In this document: one piece after another, positions 24,134 to 32,467 of the stretch | Position numbering within the stretch: position 1 is the stretch's first letter | How the letters are laid out: every line of letters starts with the position of its first letter | NCBI GenBank assembly: GCA_943359365.1 | Contig: CALRHG010000004.1 | Coordinates: 1 to 37,919 of the forward strand | Length of the DNA: 37,919 nucleotides | Origin: Candidatus Nomurabacteria bacterium | GTDB lineage: Bacteria; Patescibacteriota; Minisyncoccia; Phycocordibacterales; UBA9973 | Reading direction: 5' to 3' | Translations under genes and position numbers: made by a program | The notes under the pieces: model-generated | What the model was told of the DNA's origin: nothing | What the model saw: only the letters and a program-made list of their open reading frames with translations | The model's database searches: none

Positions 24134-24463
24134 ATGATTTCTTTCGAAGATTTTGCAAAAGTTGATATCACGGTTGGGAAAATTATTTCTGCGGAAAAAA
24201 TTCCGGAGACGGATAAATTGCTTAAATTGTCGGTTGATTTAGGAGAGGCGAAGCCGCGTCAGATAGTTTCAGGAATTTCTTTAAGTTTTCCAGATTGCGC
24301 GGTTTTGGTAGGTAAGAAATGTATGTTTATAGTTAATTTAGAACCGCGGATGATCCGGGGGATTGAAAGCCAGGGCATGATTCTCACGGTTTCCGACCAA
24401 GAAGGCAAGCTTAATCTTCTTTTTACAGATGAGGGGATTCCTGTCGGCACTAGGGTTAAATAA
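24134..24463 (+). CDS. Stand-alone tRNA-binding OB-fold protein (Trbp111/MetG C-terminal type)
   Basis: 109 aa forming only the OB-fold tRNA-binding domain found at the C terminus of methionyl-tRNA synthetase. Motifs: DFAKVDITVGKIISAEKIPETDKLLKLSVDLG, RQIVSGI, CMFIVNLEPRMIRGIESQGMIL. Homologous free proteins bind the outer corner of tRNAs as dimers. Follows ruvX after 4 nt, so probably co-transcribed. Confidence 0.9.
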   Translation: MISFEDFAKVDITVGKIISAEKIPETDKLLKLSVDLGEAKPRQIVSGISLSFPDCAVLVGKKCMFIVNLEPRMIRGIESQGMILTVSDQEGKLNLLFTDEGIPVGTRVK

Positions 24464-24500
24464 GGGTCTTAAGATAGTAGCTAGAAAAACCAGAATATCG

Positions 24501-24506
24501 TACAAT
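24501..24506 (+). promoter_or_regulatory. -10 box (TACAAT), leaderless type, pilM
   Basis: TACAAT followed by ATTGGT (6 nt) and the pilM ATG at 24513. No TG extension. Confidence 0.55.
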
Positions 24507-24512
24507 ATTGGT

Positions 24513-25607
24513 ATGTTGAGTAATTTGTTCAATAAATTTTTCCGCAGGTTCTTTCCCGTGCCAGCTTTTCTCTCGACGCCTTCTTTCGGTTTAGATATCT
24601 CAGATGAATCATTAAAATTCGTAGAGCTTGTAAACACAAAAAATGGCCTTCGAGTGGGCCGGCACGGGGAGCGAGTCATCCCGCCGGGAATCATCGAGTC
24701 AGGCAAGATTAAAAATCAAAAAAAGATGGAAGAAATTTTGCTGGCCCTTAAAAAAGAGGAAGGGGTAAAATCAGTTCGTGTCTCTTTGCCGGAAGAGCAA
24801 GTGTATCTTTACAAACTCAGGTTGGAAAAATTAGGCTTGGAGCACATCAGGGAGAGCATAGAGCTTACCCTGGAAGAGCATATCCCCATAAAGGCGCTCG
24901 ATGCCATCTTTGATTATGAAATAATAGGCCAGGATGCAGAGAGCCTCGAGCTGCAAGTGGCAGCCATCCCCAAAAATGTGATCGAAAGCTATCTCTCCAT
25001 CTTTCAGAATGCAGAGATTAGAGTCCAGTCTTTTGAGCTTGAAGCCCAGGCGATCGCCCGAGCGGTGGTCAAAGACGGAGATATGGAAACTTATATGATT
25101 GTGGATTTTGGAGAAAAACGCACAGGCATTTTTATCGTCTCGCGCGGAGTTGTTATGTTTACTTCCACGCTAGATGTGGGCGGGGTCATGCTTACCGACA
25201 TGATTGCCAAGAATTTCAAAATAAGTTTCGCAGAAGCGGAGAAAATGAAACGAAAGTATGGGCTGGAGCGCAACACTCCGAACAAAGAGCTTTTTTCCGT
25301 GCTTTTAAACAGCGTGTCTATTTTGCGGGACGATATCGTGAAACATTTTTTATACTGGCATACCCATAAAGACGAAGAGGGCAAAAACAATCCGGCAATT
25401 AAGAAAATAATTCTCTGCGGCGGAGATTCTAATTTGATAGGTCTTTCTGAATATTTTTCCGTCAGTATGAAAAATACGGTGGAGATGGCAAATGTCTGGG
25501 TTAATATAGCCGACACGGCAAATTATATTCCGGATATAGGTTTCAAGCAGGCGCTTTCATTTTCTGCAGCTTTAGGGCTCGCTCTGCGGGATTACAACAA
25601 TAATTAA
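24513..25607 (+). CDS. pilM: Type IV pilus assembly protein PilM
   Basis: 364-aa actin-like cytoplasmic ATPase that forms the inner ring of the type IV pilus alignment complex and binds the PilN N terminus. FGLDISDESLKFVELV near residue 28 (phosphate-1 motif), MIVDFGEKRTGIFIV near 198 (phosphate-2), and ILCGGDSNLIGLSEYF near 315 (adenosine region). ATG 24513 is chosen over the track start because of the upstream -10 box. First gene of pilM-pilN-pilO-orf. Confidence 0.9.
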   Translation: MLSNLFNKFFRRFFPVPAFLSTPSFGLDISDESLKFVELVNTKNGLRVGRHGERVIPPGIIESGKIKNQKKMEEILLALKKEEGVKSVRVSLPEEQVYLYKLRLEKLGLEHIRESIELTLEEHIPIKALDAIFDYEIIGQDAESLELQVAAIPKNVIESYLSIFQNAEIRVQSFELEAQAIARAVVKDGDMETYMIVDFGEKRTGIFIVSRGVVMFTSTLDVGGVMLTDMIAKNFKISFAEAEKMKRKYGLERNTPNKELFSVLLNSVSILRDDIVKHFLYWHTHKDEEGKNNPAIKKIILCGGDSNLIGLSEYFSVSMKNTVEMANVWVNIADTANYIPDIGFKQALSFSAALGLALRDYNNN

Positions 25608-25611
25608 TCGG

Positions 25612-26214
25612 ATGATCAACTTAATTCCAAAAGAAGAGAAGAAGAAAATAAATAGGGGTTTTTACTATAGGCTCTCGGTGGTTTATCTGATGGCGCTTTC
25701 TTTTCCGATCCTGATTTGTCTGGCGGTCATGATACCTTCTTATTTCCTTGTACGAATCAAAGGAGACCTGATAGAAAAAAAATTGGCAGTGCAAAAAGCA
25801 GAGCCTGTGCCTCTCCTCGACCAAGAGACGCTTCGGGTGATCACCGACTTGAACCATAAGCTCAATATCGTCAAAAATGCGGAGAATAATAAATTTGTTG
25901 TTTCCCAAAAAATTATAAATGCGATTGTTCTAAAAAAGATGCCTGATATCAAAATTACCGATATTGCTTTTAAAAATATCGAGCGAATAACGGAAGAAGA
26001 GATAGTTGTACAAGATAAAAAAATAAGCATCCAGGGTATCGCGCCTTCCCGCCCTCGTTTGCTTTTGTTCCGGCAAATACTCGAAGACGATGCTAATTTT
26101 CAGGATGTTGACTTGCCGATTTCGAATTTTATCAAAGGGTCCAACATACAATTTTATTTAAGCTTAACCCCCCGCGCAGGCGGTGAAGATGCGTCTCCTA
26201 TCCATATCCAATAA
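25612..26214 (+). CDS. pilN: Type IV pilus assembly protein PilN-like
   Basis: 200 aa. It starts MINLIPKEEKKK, the conserved INLIP peptide by which PilN docks into PilM. One membrane helix (about 24-46, VVYLMALSFPILICLAVMIPSY) is followed by a periplasm-side coiled segment and a ferredoxin-like domain (IKITDIAFKNIERITEEEIVV). 4 nt after pilM; TAATATG junction with the next gene. Confidence 0.85.
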   Translation: MINLIPKEEKKKINRGFYYRLSVVYLMALSFPILICLAVMIPSYFLVRIKGDLIEKKLAVQKAEPVPLLDQETLRVITDLNHKLNIVKNAENNKFVVSQKIINAIVLKKMPDIKITDIAFKNIERITEEEIVVQDKKISIQGIAPSRPRLLLFRQILEDDANFQDVDLPISNFIKGSNIQFYLSLTPRAGGEDASPIHIQ

Positions 26215-26215
26215 T

Positions 26216-26755
26216 ATGAAAAATAATTTTCCCAAAATACCGTTTTTCTTCTCTATAATATTTTTCTTGTTTTCCTGCACCGTCTTTTTATTTTTTTACA
26301 AGGCGATAGAAAGCAACGAAAAAGAATCGCAGAAAAAAGAAGGGGAGTGGCAGGCTGAAACAAAGAGAAGGGATGAAATAAAAGCTCTTGATCGCTCAGT
26401 CAAGCTAATAGAGCTCGAGAGAGCGGAGCTGGAAACGCATTTTGCGAATAATTCCGACATTGTGCGTTTTCTGGATACTATTGAAGGTTTGGCGCCCCGC
26501 TCGGGGGCTAAAGCTGAGGTTACTTCTGTCGACCCTTCGGAAGACCATACGGAGCTCACGATTAATATGAAAGCGTCGGGTCCTTTTGACACCCTTTACA
26601 AATTTTTAACACTGCTGGAAAATTCTCCGTACGAGCTCGAGTTTGTCGAAATGGACATCCAAAGGACAGCAAGTCTGGACTCAGAGAAACCAAATAGCGC
26701 CAATGATGATTGGGAGGCTTTATTTAAAATAAAGCTTTTAAGTTTTGTAAAGTAA
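26216..26755 (+). CDS. pilO: Type IV pilus assembly protein PilO-like
   Basis: 179 aa. One membrane helix (about 8-28, FFFSIIFFLFSCTVFLFFY), a charged coiled coil (SNEKESQKKEGEWQAETKRRDEI), and a C-terminal alpha/beta domain (LTINMKASGPFDTLYKFLTLLENSPYELEF) as in PilO, the partner of PilN. Start 26216 follows the pilN stop by one base; the track's earlier in-frame ATG lies inside pilN. Confidence 0.78.
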   Translation: MKNNFPKIPFFFSIIFFLFSCTVFLFFYKAIESNEKESQKKEGEWQAETKRRDEIKALDRSVKLIELERAELETHFANNSDIVRFLDTIEGLAPRSGAKAEVTSVDPSEDHTELTINMKASGPFDTLYKFLTLLENSPYELEFVEMDIQRTASLDSEKPNSANDDWEALFKIKLLSFVK

Positions 26756-26766
26756 CTATAAAAATC

Positions 26767-27078
26767 ATGAAAAATTTTTTCAAAAAAGAAAAGAGTTTCA
26801 AAAAAGAACAAGATAGCTTATGGTCTCATATAAATCTATACTGGAAACTAGCCGTTTTTTTTATGTTTGTAGCCACAATATTCTCTTTCTTTTTTGGCTA
26901 CTCTCTTTTTAAAAAAATAAACAAAGAACCGGCAATTGATGCGAGCGGGGCAAGCGGTCAAGTCGAAGCGGCGAAGAAAGAGGAGATAAAAAAAGTGCTT
27001 GAGTATTTTTCAAAGCGCGAAGAAAAATCATCGGAGATAATAAATTCCCCTTCACCTATCACTGACCCGTCTATTTAA
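26767..27078 (+). CDS. Small single-span membrane protein of the pilus cluster
   Basis: 103 aa: Lys-rich cytoplasmic start, one membrane helix (about 29-50, AVFFMFVATIFSFFFGYSLF) and a polar outside tail (KKEEIKKVLEYFSKREEKSSEI). It follows pilO by 11 nt and fills the position of PilP, but lacks a lipobox and beta-rich domain, so it is not called PilP. Its end overlaps the convergent cupredoxin gene by 4 nt. Confidence 0.65.
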   Translation: MKNFFKKEKSFKKEQDSLWSHINLYWKLAVFFMFVATIFSFFFGYSLFKKINKEPAIDASGASGQVEAAKKEEIKKVLEYFSKREEKSSEIINSPSPITDPSI

Positions 27079-27464
27079 CTAAAATTAATTACAAAACTAT
27101 ACATGCCCATGCTGCAAACGCCTTGCAATGTTTCTCCTCTATTTTTAGTGCCGATGTCAATTTCGGTTTCTCCGGTTTGGGGTAGAATTTTCTGGAATCC
27201 AACATCACGGATAACAAGCGATGCGGAGCAATCATACGCGCCGTTTGTCTTTACAATTAATTTTGTAGGAATCCCAGCTTTTGCCGTACTTGTTTGAGGT
27301 GAGTATCTGCCCGAAGCCAGAATGGTAATATACTGGACACCATCTTTTATCTCGCTATTCTGCACTGCCTCACCTGTATTGTTTGTTTTCGACCCGCCGG
27401 CAAAAATTATGCCGACGGCAACGATAAGACCGAGTGTGATAATAATTGAAACTGTTTTGTTCAT
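27075..27464 (-). CDS. Membrane-anchored cupredoxin-like copper protein
   Basis: 129 aa. An N-terminal anchor helix (about 4-22, TVSIIITLGLIVAVGIIFAGG) precedes a beta-sandwich cupredoxin-like domain (ITILASGRYSPQTSTAKAGIPTKLIVKTN). C-terminal CSMGMYSF supplies Cys and Met copper-ligand candidates; an upstream Cys (YDCSAS) replaces the usual His. It closes the minus-strand copper cluster and could hold or pass on copper outside the membrane. A TATAAC box 6 nt before ATG, or TATAAT further up, may give it its own promoter. Confidence 0.72.
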   Translation of the reverse strand: MNKTVSIIITLGLIVAVGIIFAGGSKTNNTGEAVQNSEIKDGVQYITILASGRYSPQTSTAKAGIPTKLIVKTNGAYDCSASLVIRDVGFQKILPQTGETEIDIGTKNRGETLQGVCSMGMYSFVINFS

Positions 27465-27493
27465 ATAATAGTTATATTTGAATTATATCAAAT

Positions 27494-28501
27494 TTATATA
27501 TTAAATAGCGGGTTAATAATACCTAGTCCTGCCAGTCCTGCCAGAAGCGCAAATAATCCGAGACCTATAACTATGACACCGGCGGATTTGAAGAAAAGCG
27601 GCGCATGTTTGCCGTGCGCGAATGAAGCCGAGCCAAATGAAAGCAAGGCAAGCATCGGCAAAGTACCGAGAGCAAAAGCGAACATAATCAAGAAACCGGA
27701 CATGAATGAGCCGCTCGAAACAGCCGCCACTTGCATGGATTGGGTAAAGCCGCAAGGCAGGAAGAATGTTCCGAAGCCAATAATAAGAGGAGTGAAAGTT
27801 TTATGCTCTATTCTTCTGAAGAAGTTGAAAACTCCCGAGTGTAATGTAAGTTTGTTTTTCGCAAAAACCCCAACCAAATTCAAACCAAGCACCAGCATTA
27901 CAAGGGAAGCGATGAGTCCCAATATCGCTGTAAAAGTAAAGTTGATGCCTATGGCATTGCCGATTAGCCCCAGAACTCCGCCCAATACCGCGAAACTAAC
28001 CAGTCGTCCCGCATGAAAAAGAAGGAAAGTTTTAGTATCACTGACACTATCTTCAGATATTTTTGCTGAGAGTGATAAAACTAATCCTCCAACAATAGCA
28101 AGACAGCTTGAAACCGACGCGATAAGTCCAATGATAAAGCTTGTTATAGGCGTCGTCTTGCCGCCGATGCCGAGATTCAGGATGCCTGATTTTTGCAAAA
28201 CAAAAAAGAGGACCAAAAAAGCAAGGCCAATCGGTATTGCTTTCCAGATAACGTCACTATCAGTTTTTACTTCGGTTCTTCTTTCAACTGAAAGAGTGTA
28301 TCCGTTTGGTTTTATTTTACTGGTAAGAATACTAGCAATTTCTTCAGGATTTTGATTGCTTTCTGTTTCAATTTCTACTATTTCTTTCTTTAGATTTACC
28401 TGAACACTTTTTACAATATCCTGCTCGCCTAAAACATCTTCAATCAAGATTTTGCACGAAGCGCAATGAGTGCCGGAAACATGGAATGTGTATTTTTTCA
28501 T
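27494..28501 (-). CDS. HMA domain fused to UreH_2/DsbD-like membrane protein
   Basis: 335 aa. An N-terminal heavy-metal-associated domain with HCASCKILIEDVL (CxxC near residues 13-16) is fused to about six membrane helices of the sulfite-exporter/UreH_2/DsbD-like superfamily (SFIIGLIASVSSCLAIVGGLVLSLSAK; PLIIGFGTFFLPCGFTQSMQ). Membrane Cys in SSCLA and PCG are typical of this group. In copper loci such fusions are thought to move copper or electrons across the membrane. 13 nt after the preceding gene of the copper operon. Confidence 0.82.
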   Translation of the reverse strand: MKKYTFHVSGTHCASCKILIEDVLGEQDIVKSVQVNLKKEIVEIETESNQNPEEIASILTSKIKPNGYTLSVERRTEVKTDSDVIWKAIPIGLAFLVLFFVLQKSGILNLGIGGKTTPITSFIIGLIASVSSCLAIVGGLVLSLSAKISEDSVSDTKTFLLFHAGRLVSFAVLGGVLGLIGNAIGINFTFTAILGLIASLVMLVLGLNLVGVFAKNKLTLHSGVFNFFRRIEHKTFTPLIIGFGTFFLPCGFTQSMQVAAVSSGSFMSGFLIMFAFALGTLPMLALLSFGSASFAHGKHAPLFFKSAGVIVIGLGLFALLAGLAGLGIINPLFNI

Positions 28502-28514
28502 AAATTTAATTAAT

Positions 28515-28958
28515 CTAATAATTTTTGACCTTTGTAATTTTTATTTTGGATAGCATATAAAAACTGGTAATTGGCAACAGCATCATTTGCAAGACGGGGG
28601 TCAGCCCTACTTTAATAACAGGGATTATTGGCATGCTGTACATATAATCCCAGCGATCAGTAATAAGCGCCCATTTTTCGATTCCTATGGCGATGAATGC
28701 TCCGATAATTAATAAAAATAAAATGGACTTCCAATTCAAATTCTGGAACCATAAAAAGTTTCTGAAAAATAAAGCGAGCAGAATAAAAATAAAAACAATT
28801 ATTGCCGCATCAGCCAGGGTTGCCCGTAAAAGGACAAGTTCTGTTATCTTTCCGCCCATGTAATTATCATATAGAGGCGCATGAAGATTCTCCCAAATTA
28901 AATTCAAGATAAAGCTAATCAAGAATATGTTTATAAATACTGTAATTTTTTCTTTCAT
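28515..28958 (-). CDS. Four-helix membrane protein of the copper cluster, unknown family
   Basis: 147 aa with four hydrophobic segments. Polar signature residues include LIWENLHAPLYDNYMGG after helix 1 and DRWDYMYSMPIIP before helix 4. His, Tyr and several Met near membrane faces could bind copper, but that is a guess. It sits between copA (6 nt) and the HMA fusion (13 nt), so it is almost surely part of the same transcript. Confidence 0.7.
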   Translation of the reverse strand: MKEKITVFINIFLISFILNLIWENLHAPLYDNYMGGKITELVLLRATLADAAIIVFIFILLALFFRNFLWFQNLNWKSILFLLIIGAFIAIGIEKWALITDRWDYMYSMPIIPVIKVGLTPVLQMMLLPITSFYMLSKIKITKVKNY

Positions 28959-28964
28959 AAAGTT

Positions 28965-31259
28965 TTATAATTTCTTGCTCTTAATTCGCAATGAATTTCC
29001 GACCACGGACACCGAAGACATCGCCATCGCGAATCCTGCAAATACCGGAGAAAGCAGCCAGCCAAAAATTGGATAAAATGCTCCAGCCGCTAATGGAATA
29101 CCTACTATATTGTATATAAATGCCCAGAAAAGATTTTGCTTGATTCCGCGCATAGTTATTTTTGAAAGTTTAATCGCTTTCACGAGCTTGGAAATATCTC
29201 CGCCTAGAAGCGTAATCCCCGCTGACTCTATCGCGACATCGGTGCCTGTCCCCATCGCAATACCAACATCCGCCTGCGCGAGCGCTGGCGCGTCGTTGAC
29301 TCCATCGCCAGCCATTGCCACAATTTTGCCCTGCAACTGCAACTCTTTTATCTTTTCCAGTTTATCTTGCGGCAACACATGGGCAACTACCTCATCAATG
29401 CCGACAAGTGATGCCATATATTTTGCGGCTCTTTCGTCATCTCCGGTAACCATGACCACTTTAATTCCAAGTTTGTGAAGATCCTGCACTGCTTTTTTTG
29501 ATTCTGCTTTTATTTCATCCGCCACCATTACAAATCCGAGCACTTTTTCTTTCGTCGAAAGAATGACTGGCGTTTTGCCCTGTGCCGTGAACTTCTCAAT
29601 TTTTGAAGCATCAAAATTAAGGCCTAAATCTCTAACAAGTTTTACATTTCCTGCATAATACTCTGCATCTTTTACTGAACCTTTAAGACCTTTACCCTGT
29701 ATGCCTTCAAAGTTTGAAACGGACTCTATTTTTATCTTTTTTTCATTCGCATAATTTACAATAGCATGAGCAATAGGGTGCTCTGATTTCTTTTCTAGAG
29801 ATGCGAGTACGGAGATCAACTCCTCATCTTTTAAGTTTGAGAAATTTTGAATATCAACAAGGGTTGGCTTGCCGATAGTGATAGTCCCTGTTTTATCGAC
29901 AATCACTGTATCAACTTTATGCAGTTTTTCAAGAGTAGCCGCATCTTTGATTAAAATTCCCTCGCGGGCTCCTTTGCCTACGCCGACGATGATTGCCGTC
30001 GGGGTAGCAAGGCCTAAGGCGCAAGGGCAAGCGATAACCAGAATACCCACAAAAGAAACTAAGCCAAATGATAGAGCTTGTGAAAATCCGAGCGAATTAG
30101 AACCCAACAAAAGCCATATTACTAGAGTTGCAAATGCAATTACCAGAACAACCGGCACAAAAACACTGGATATTTTATCCGCTAGGGCTTGGATAGGCGC
30201 CTTACTACCTTGCGCCTCTTCTACCATTTTTATAATATGCGCAAGTAAAGTTTCTGATCCAACTTTTGTAGCTTTGAATGTGAATGATCCGCTTGTGTTA
30301 ATTGTACCTGCAACAATATTGTCTCCAACTTTTTTTTGCGCTGGCATTGGTTCACCTGTAACCATTGATTCGTCAACAAAAGAATTTCCCTCGGTAATAA
30401 TTCCATCAACAGGAATCTTCGTTCCCGGCTTTACGATAATTAAATCTCCGTGTTTTACTTCATTAACTGGAATTTCTATCTCCTTGCCATCGCGCACAAC
30501 TAACGCAGTTTTTGCCTGAAGATTTAAAAGTTTCTCGATAGCATCGCCGGTCTTTAATTTTGATCGTGCTTCAAGATATTTACCAAGTGCGATAAAAGTA
30601 ATAACAATAATCGTAACATCGTAGTATGTCGCATCAACATTTATGAAAGGCTTGAGAACATCTTCAAATGCAGTTACAGCAAAGCTGTAAAGAAATGCGG
30701 CTACTGTACCAATACCAATTAAAGTATCCATATTCGCCTTTCCGTAGCGAAGAAATCTGTAAAAGCCAAGAAGGTACGGTTTACCAACAACAAAGAGAAT
30801 GTATGTCGCCATCAAGGGCAAAAGGTGGTGGAAAAATTCTTCCAGTGTAGAACTCATTTCAGAGACAACATTGTATTGTGCTAAAATTTCCCAAGCCATC
30901 ACAAAAACGCTAATGATGGCCAAGGGGATTGCTGACATGATTTTAATTTTCATGTCCTTAATTTCAGCAAGTTTTTCTTGTTTAGATTGATTAAGCCCGA
31001 GATGTGCGCCATGTTCGGAAGCTGACATCCCCATTTCGCTTGCAGTTTGCGGAACGACAAGGGAATAGCCAAGTGGCTCTAACTTTTTATTAAAAGAATC
31101 CGTATTTGTTTTATTTTCATCAAAAGATATTTTTGCATTTTCTGTGCCGTTATTTACAGAAATATTTTCCACACCATCTATTTTTTTGATGGCCCTCTCG
31201 ATAATACTGGCGCAAGAAGCGCAGTGCATTCCTTTTATTTTGTATATTTGTGTATTCAT
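28965..31259 (-). CDS. copA: Copper-exporting P1B-type ATPase
   Basis: 764 aa. An N-terminal heavy-metal domain (GMHCASC, Cys-13/16) is followed by a Met/His-rich linker ([14 protein letters not shown]). ATPase core: TGEP near 301, transmembrane CPC at 411-413 (Cu+ class), phosphorylated Asp-455 in DKTGT, HP motif SEHPIAHA near 493, and GDGVND. C-terminal [10 protein letters not shown] follows [11 protein letters not shown], another P1B-1 hallmark. Second gene of the operon, 14 nt after csoR. Confidence 0.95.
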   Translation of the reverse strand: MNTQIYKIKGMHCASCASIIERAIKKIDGVENISVNNGTENAKISFDENKTNTDSFNKKLEPLGYSLVVPQTASEMGMSASEHGAHLGLNQSKQEKLAEIKDMKIKIMSAIPLAIISVFVMAWEILAQYNVVSEMSSTLEEFFHHLLPLMATYILFVVGKPYLLGFYRFLRYGKANMDTLIGIGTVAAFLYSFAVTAFEDVLKPFINVDATYYDVTIIVITFIALGKYLEARSKLKTGDAIEKLLNLQAKTALVVRDGKEIEIPVNEVKHGDLIIVKPGTKIPVDGIITEGNSFVDESMVTGEPMPAQKKVGDNIVAGTINTSGSFTFKATKVGSETLLAHIIKMVEEAQGSKAPIQALADKISSVFVPVVLVIAFATLVIWLLLGSNSLGFSQALSFGLVSFVGILVIACPCALGLATPTAIIVGVGKGAREGILIKDAATLEKLHKVDTVIVDKTGTITIGKPTLVDIQNFSNLKDEELISVLASLEKKSEHPIAHAIVNYANEKKIKIESVSNFEGIQGKGLKGSVKDAEYYAGNVKLVRDLGLNFDASKIEKFTAQGKTPVILSTKEKVLGFVMVADEIKAESKKAVQDLHKLGIKVVMVTGDDERAAKYMASLVGIDEVVAHVLPQDKLEKIKELQLQGKIVAMAGDGVNDAPALAQADVGIAMGTGTDVAIESAGITLLGGDISKLVKAIKLSKITMRGIKQNLFWAFIYNIVGIPLAAGAFYPIFGWLLSPVFAGFAMAMSSVSVVGNSLRIKSKKL

Positions 31260-31273
31260 AAGTTTACAAAATT

Positions 31274-31537
31274 CTACTTGCGCTTTAGCTGATAAACTTT
31301 CAAAATTTCTTTAGTGGCTTTGTCTGTTTGACCGCTCTTGATCTGATTCACCACACAGTGTCCAAGATGACTTTCCAGAAGCACATCTTCTACATTAGAA
31401 AGTCCTTGTTTTATGGCGGAAGTTTGAGTGATGATGTCAATGCAATAGGCATTTTTTTCAACCATGTTTTGGAGACCGCGAACTTGACCCTCGAGAATTT
31501 TTAATCGCCTTATTACTTTTGTTTTATTTGCTTGCAT
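31274..31537 (-). CDS. csoR: CsoR-family copper-sensing repressor
   Basis: 87-aa all-helical DUF156 regulator. Starts [21 protein letters not shown]; Cys in NAYCIDI and the HLGHCV motif provide the Cys-His-Cys copper(I) site. Copper binding is known to release CsoR from GC-tract palindromes, and exactly such a palindrome lies in its own promoter. Leads the copA operon. Confidence 0.93.
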   Translation of the reverse strand: MQANKTKVIRRLKILEGQVRGLQNMVEKNAYCIDIITQTSAIKQGLSNVEDVLLESHLGHCVVNQIKSGQTDKATKEILKVYQLKRK

Positions 31538-31543
31538 GCTCCA

Positions 31544-31572
31544 AGTATATACCCCCTAGGGGGTATTGTCAA
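31544..31572 (-). promoter_or_regulatory. csoR promoter with embedded CsoR operator
   Basis: Minus strand: TTGACA (31567-31572), 17-bp spacer, TATACT (31544-31549), TGGAGC (6 nt), ATG. The 18-bp perfect palindrome ATACCCCCTAGGGGGTAT occupies 31549-31566, the whole spacer, and is of the known CsoR operator type. Repressor binding would exclude RNA polymerase. Confidence 0.88.
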
Positions 31573-31588
31573 CGCAAAGCAAAGAGAT

Positions 31589-31597
31589 TGTGGATAA
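31589..31597. promoter_or_regulatory. Perfect DnaA-box sequence
   Basis: TGTGGATAA, the complement of TTATCCACA, between csoR and arsR. Within a longer stretch (GTGGATAACT) that recurs at 35408-35417 before the RNR operon. Confidence 0.4.
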
Positions 31598-31608
31598 CTC
31601 AGTCTTTC

Positions 31609-31905
31609 TTACAAAGAGAGTTTATGTAAGATACGGCATGGTTCAACTATACGAGGATCAATAATGTTGTAATACCCATTGAGTCCATTGCGCCGCACGG
31701 TGACAAGTCTTGCATGTCGGAGAAGAGCTAAATGCTGAGAAACATTTGCCTTGCTGATGCCTAGCTCTTTTACCAAAGCTTCCACTGGCATTTCCTGCTC
31801 ACGCAACAAATTCAAAATCTCCAGACGCTTCGGGTTGGCTAAAATTTTATATGTTACGGCATTACGCTCATAAGCCGATCTTGGGAGTGGCCGTTTAATC
31901 TTCAT
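31609..31905 (-). CDS. ArsR-family winged-helix repressor
   Basis: 98-aa winged helix-turn-helix protein: YKILANPKRLEILNLLREQ, recognition region LGISKANVSQHLALLRHARLV, wing VRRNGLNGYYNI. The usual metal-site cysteine box (CVC) near the recognition helix is absent; the only Cys is in the C-terminal EPCRILHK. It therefore may not sense metal, or uses another site. 39 nt after cobO. Its promoter contains AGTTGC-N8-GCAACT, repeated at the RNR operon control region. Confidence 0.85.
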   Translation of the reverse strand: MKIKRPLPRSAYERNAVTYKILANPKRLEILNLLREQEMPVEALVKELGISKANVSQHLALLRHARLVTVRRNGLNGYYNIIDPRIVEPCRILHKLSL

Positions 31906-31911
31906 ATTTTT

Positions 31912-31942
31912 ATTTTAATAGAAGTTGCAGAAAATTGCAACT
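31912..31942 (-). promoter_or_regulatory. arsR promoter and overlapping palindromic operator
   Basis: Minus strand: TTGCAA (31935-31940), 17-bp spacer, TAAAAT (31912-31917), 6 nt, ATG. The palindrome AGTTGC-N8-GCAACT (31923-31942) covers the -35 and most of the spacer, the classic place for an autorepressor. Confidence 0.7.
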
Positions 31943-31944
31943 AG

Positions 31945-32466
31945 TTAGAAGTCTAACCCTTTCTTTGCTTTCTCGCCCTTTTGAAAAGGGTGTTTCATGG
32001 CTCGCATTTCTGTAACTAAACCGGCGCGCTCGGTTATTTCCCGCGGTGCATCTCGGCCCGTTGTAATAATATGTTCCACTTTGTTTTTGGCATAATCCAA
32101 AAAAGATATAGCCTGCGAAAGCGGTATTAAATTTAAGCTGATAGCATTGTGCAGTTCATCTAAAATGAGAAGGTGATATTTGCCGGAAGCAATTTCCTTT
32201 CTAGCTAAAACAAGACCTTTCTCCGCAGCTTTTCGGTGTTCTTCTATGGGTAAAGTGTCTCCCAAAATTCCCACAAATCCCTTGCCGGTTTTTATAATCT
32301 TAAAATCGGGCGAAAGGCGCGCTACAGACTTATGTTCGCCGGATTCCCACGGGCCTTTAATAAATTGCACCATAATAGCTTGTTTGCCCGCGCCTAAAAG
32401 CCTGAGCGCGTTTCCTAGAGCCGCCGTTGTTTTACCTTTTCCGTTGCCTGTAAATACTAAGAGCAT
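31945..32466 (-). CDS. cobO: Corrinoid adenosyltransferase, CobA/CobO/BtuR type
   Basis: 173 aa. Transfers the 5'-deoxyadenosyl group of ATP to cob(I)alamin, making adenosylcobalamin. The P-loop GNGKGKTTAALG lies at residues 7-18; MVQFIKGPWESGEH and LLILDELHNAI (Walker B-like) follow; the end is ITERAGLVTEMRAMKHPFQKG. Start 32466 is chosen because the nrdJ stop is one base upstream (TAATATG); the longer track ORF runs into nrdJ. Makes the cofactor for NrdJ encoded just before it. Confidence 0.94.
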   Translation of the reverse strand: MLLVFTGNGKGKTTAALGNALRLLGAGKQAIMVQFIKGPWESGEHKSVARLSPDFKIIKTGKGFVGILGDTLPIEEHRKAAEKGLVLARKEIASGKYHLLILDELHNAISLNLIPLSQAISFLDYAKNKVEHIITTGRDAPREITERAGLVTEMRAMKHPFQKGEKAKKGLDF

Positions 32467-32467
32467 A

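Noticed and set aside
29869-30519. 216-codon ORF antisense to copA
   Set aside because: Shadow of a long real gene; composition mirrors the opposite strand and no domain is visible.
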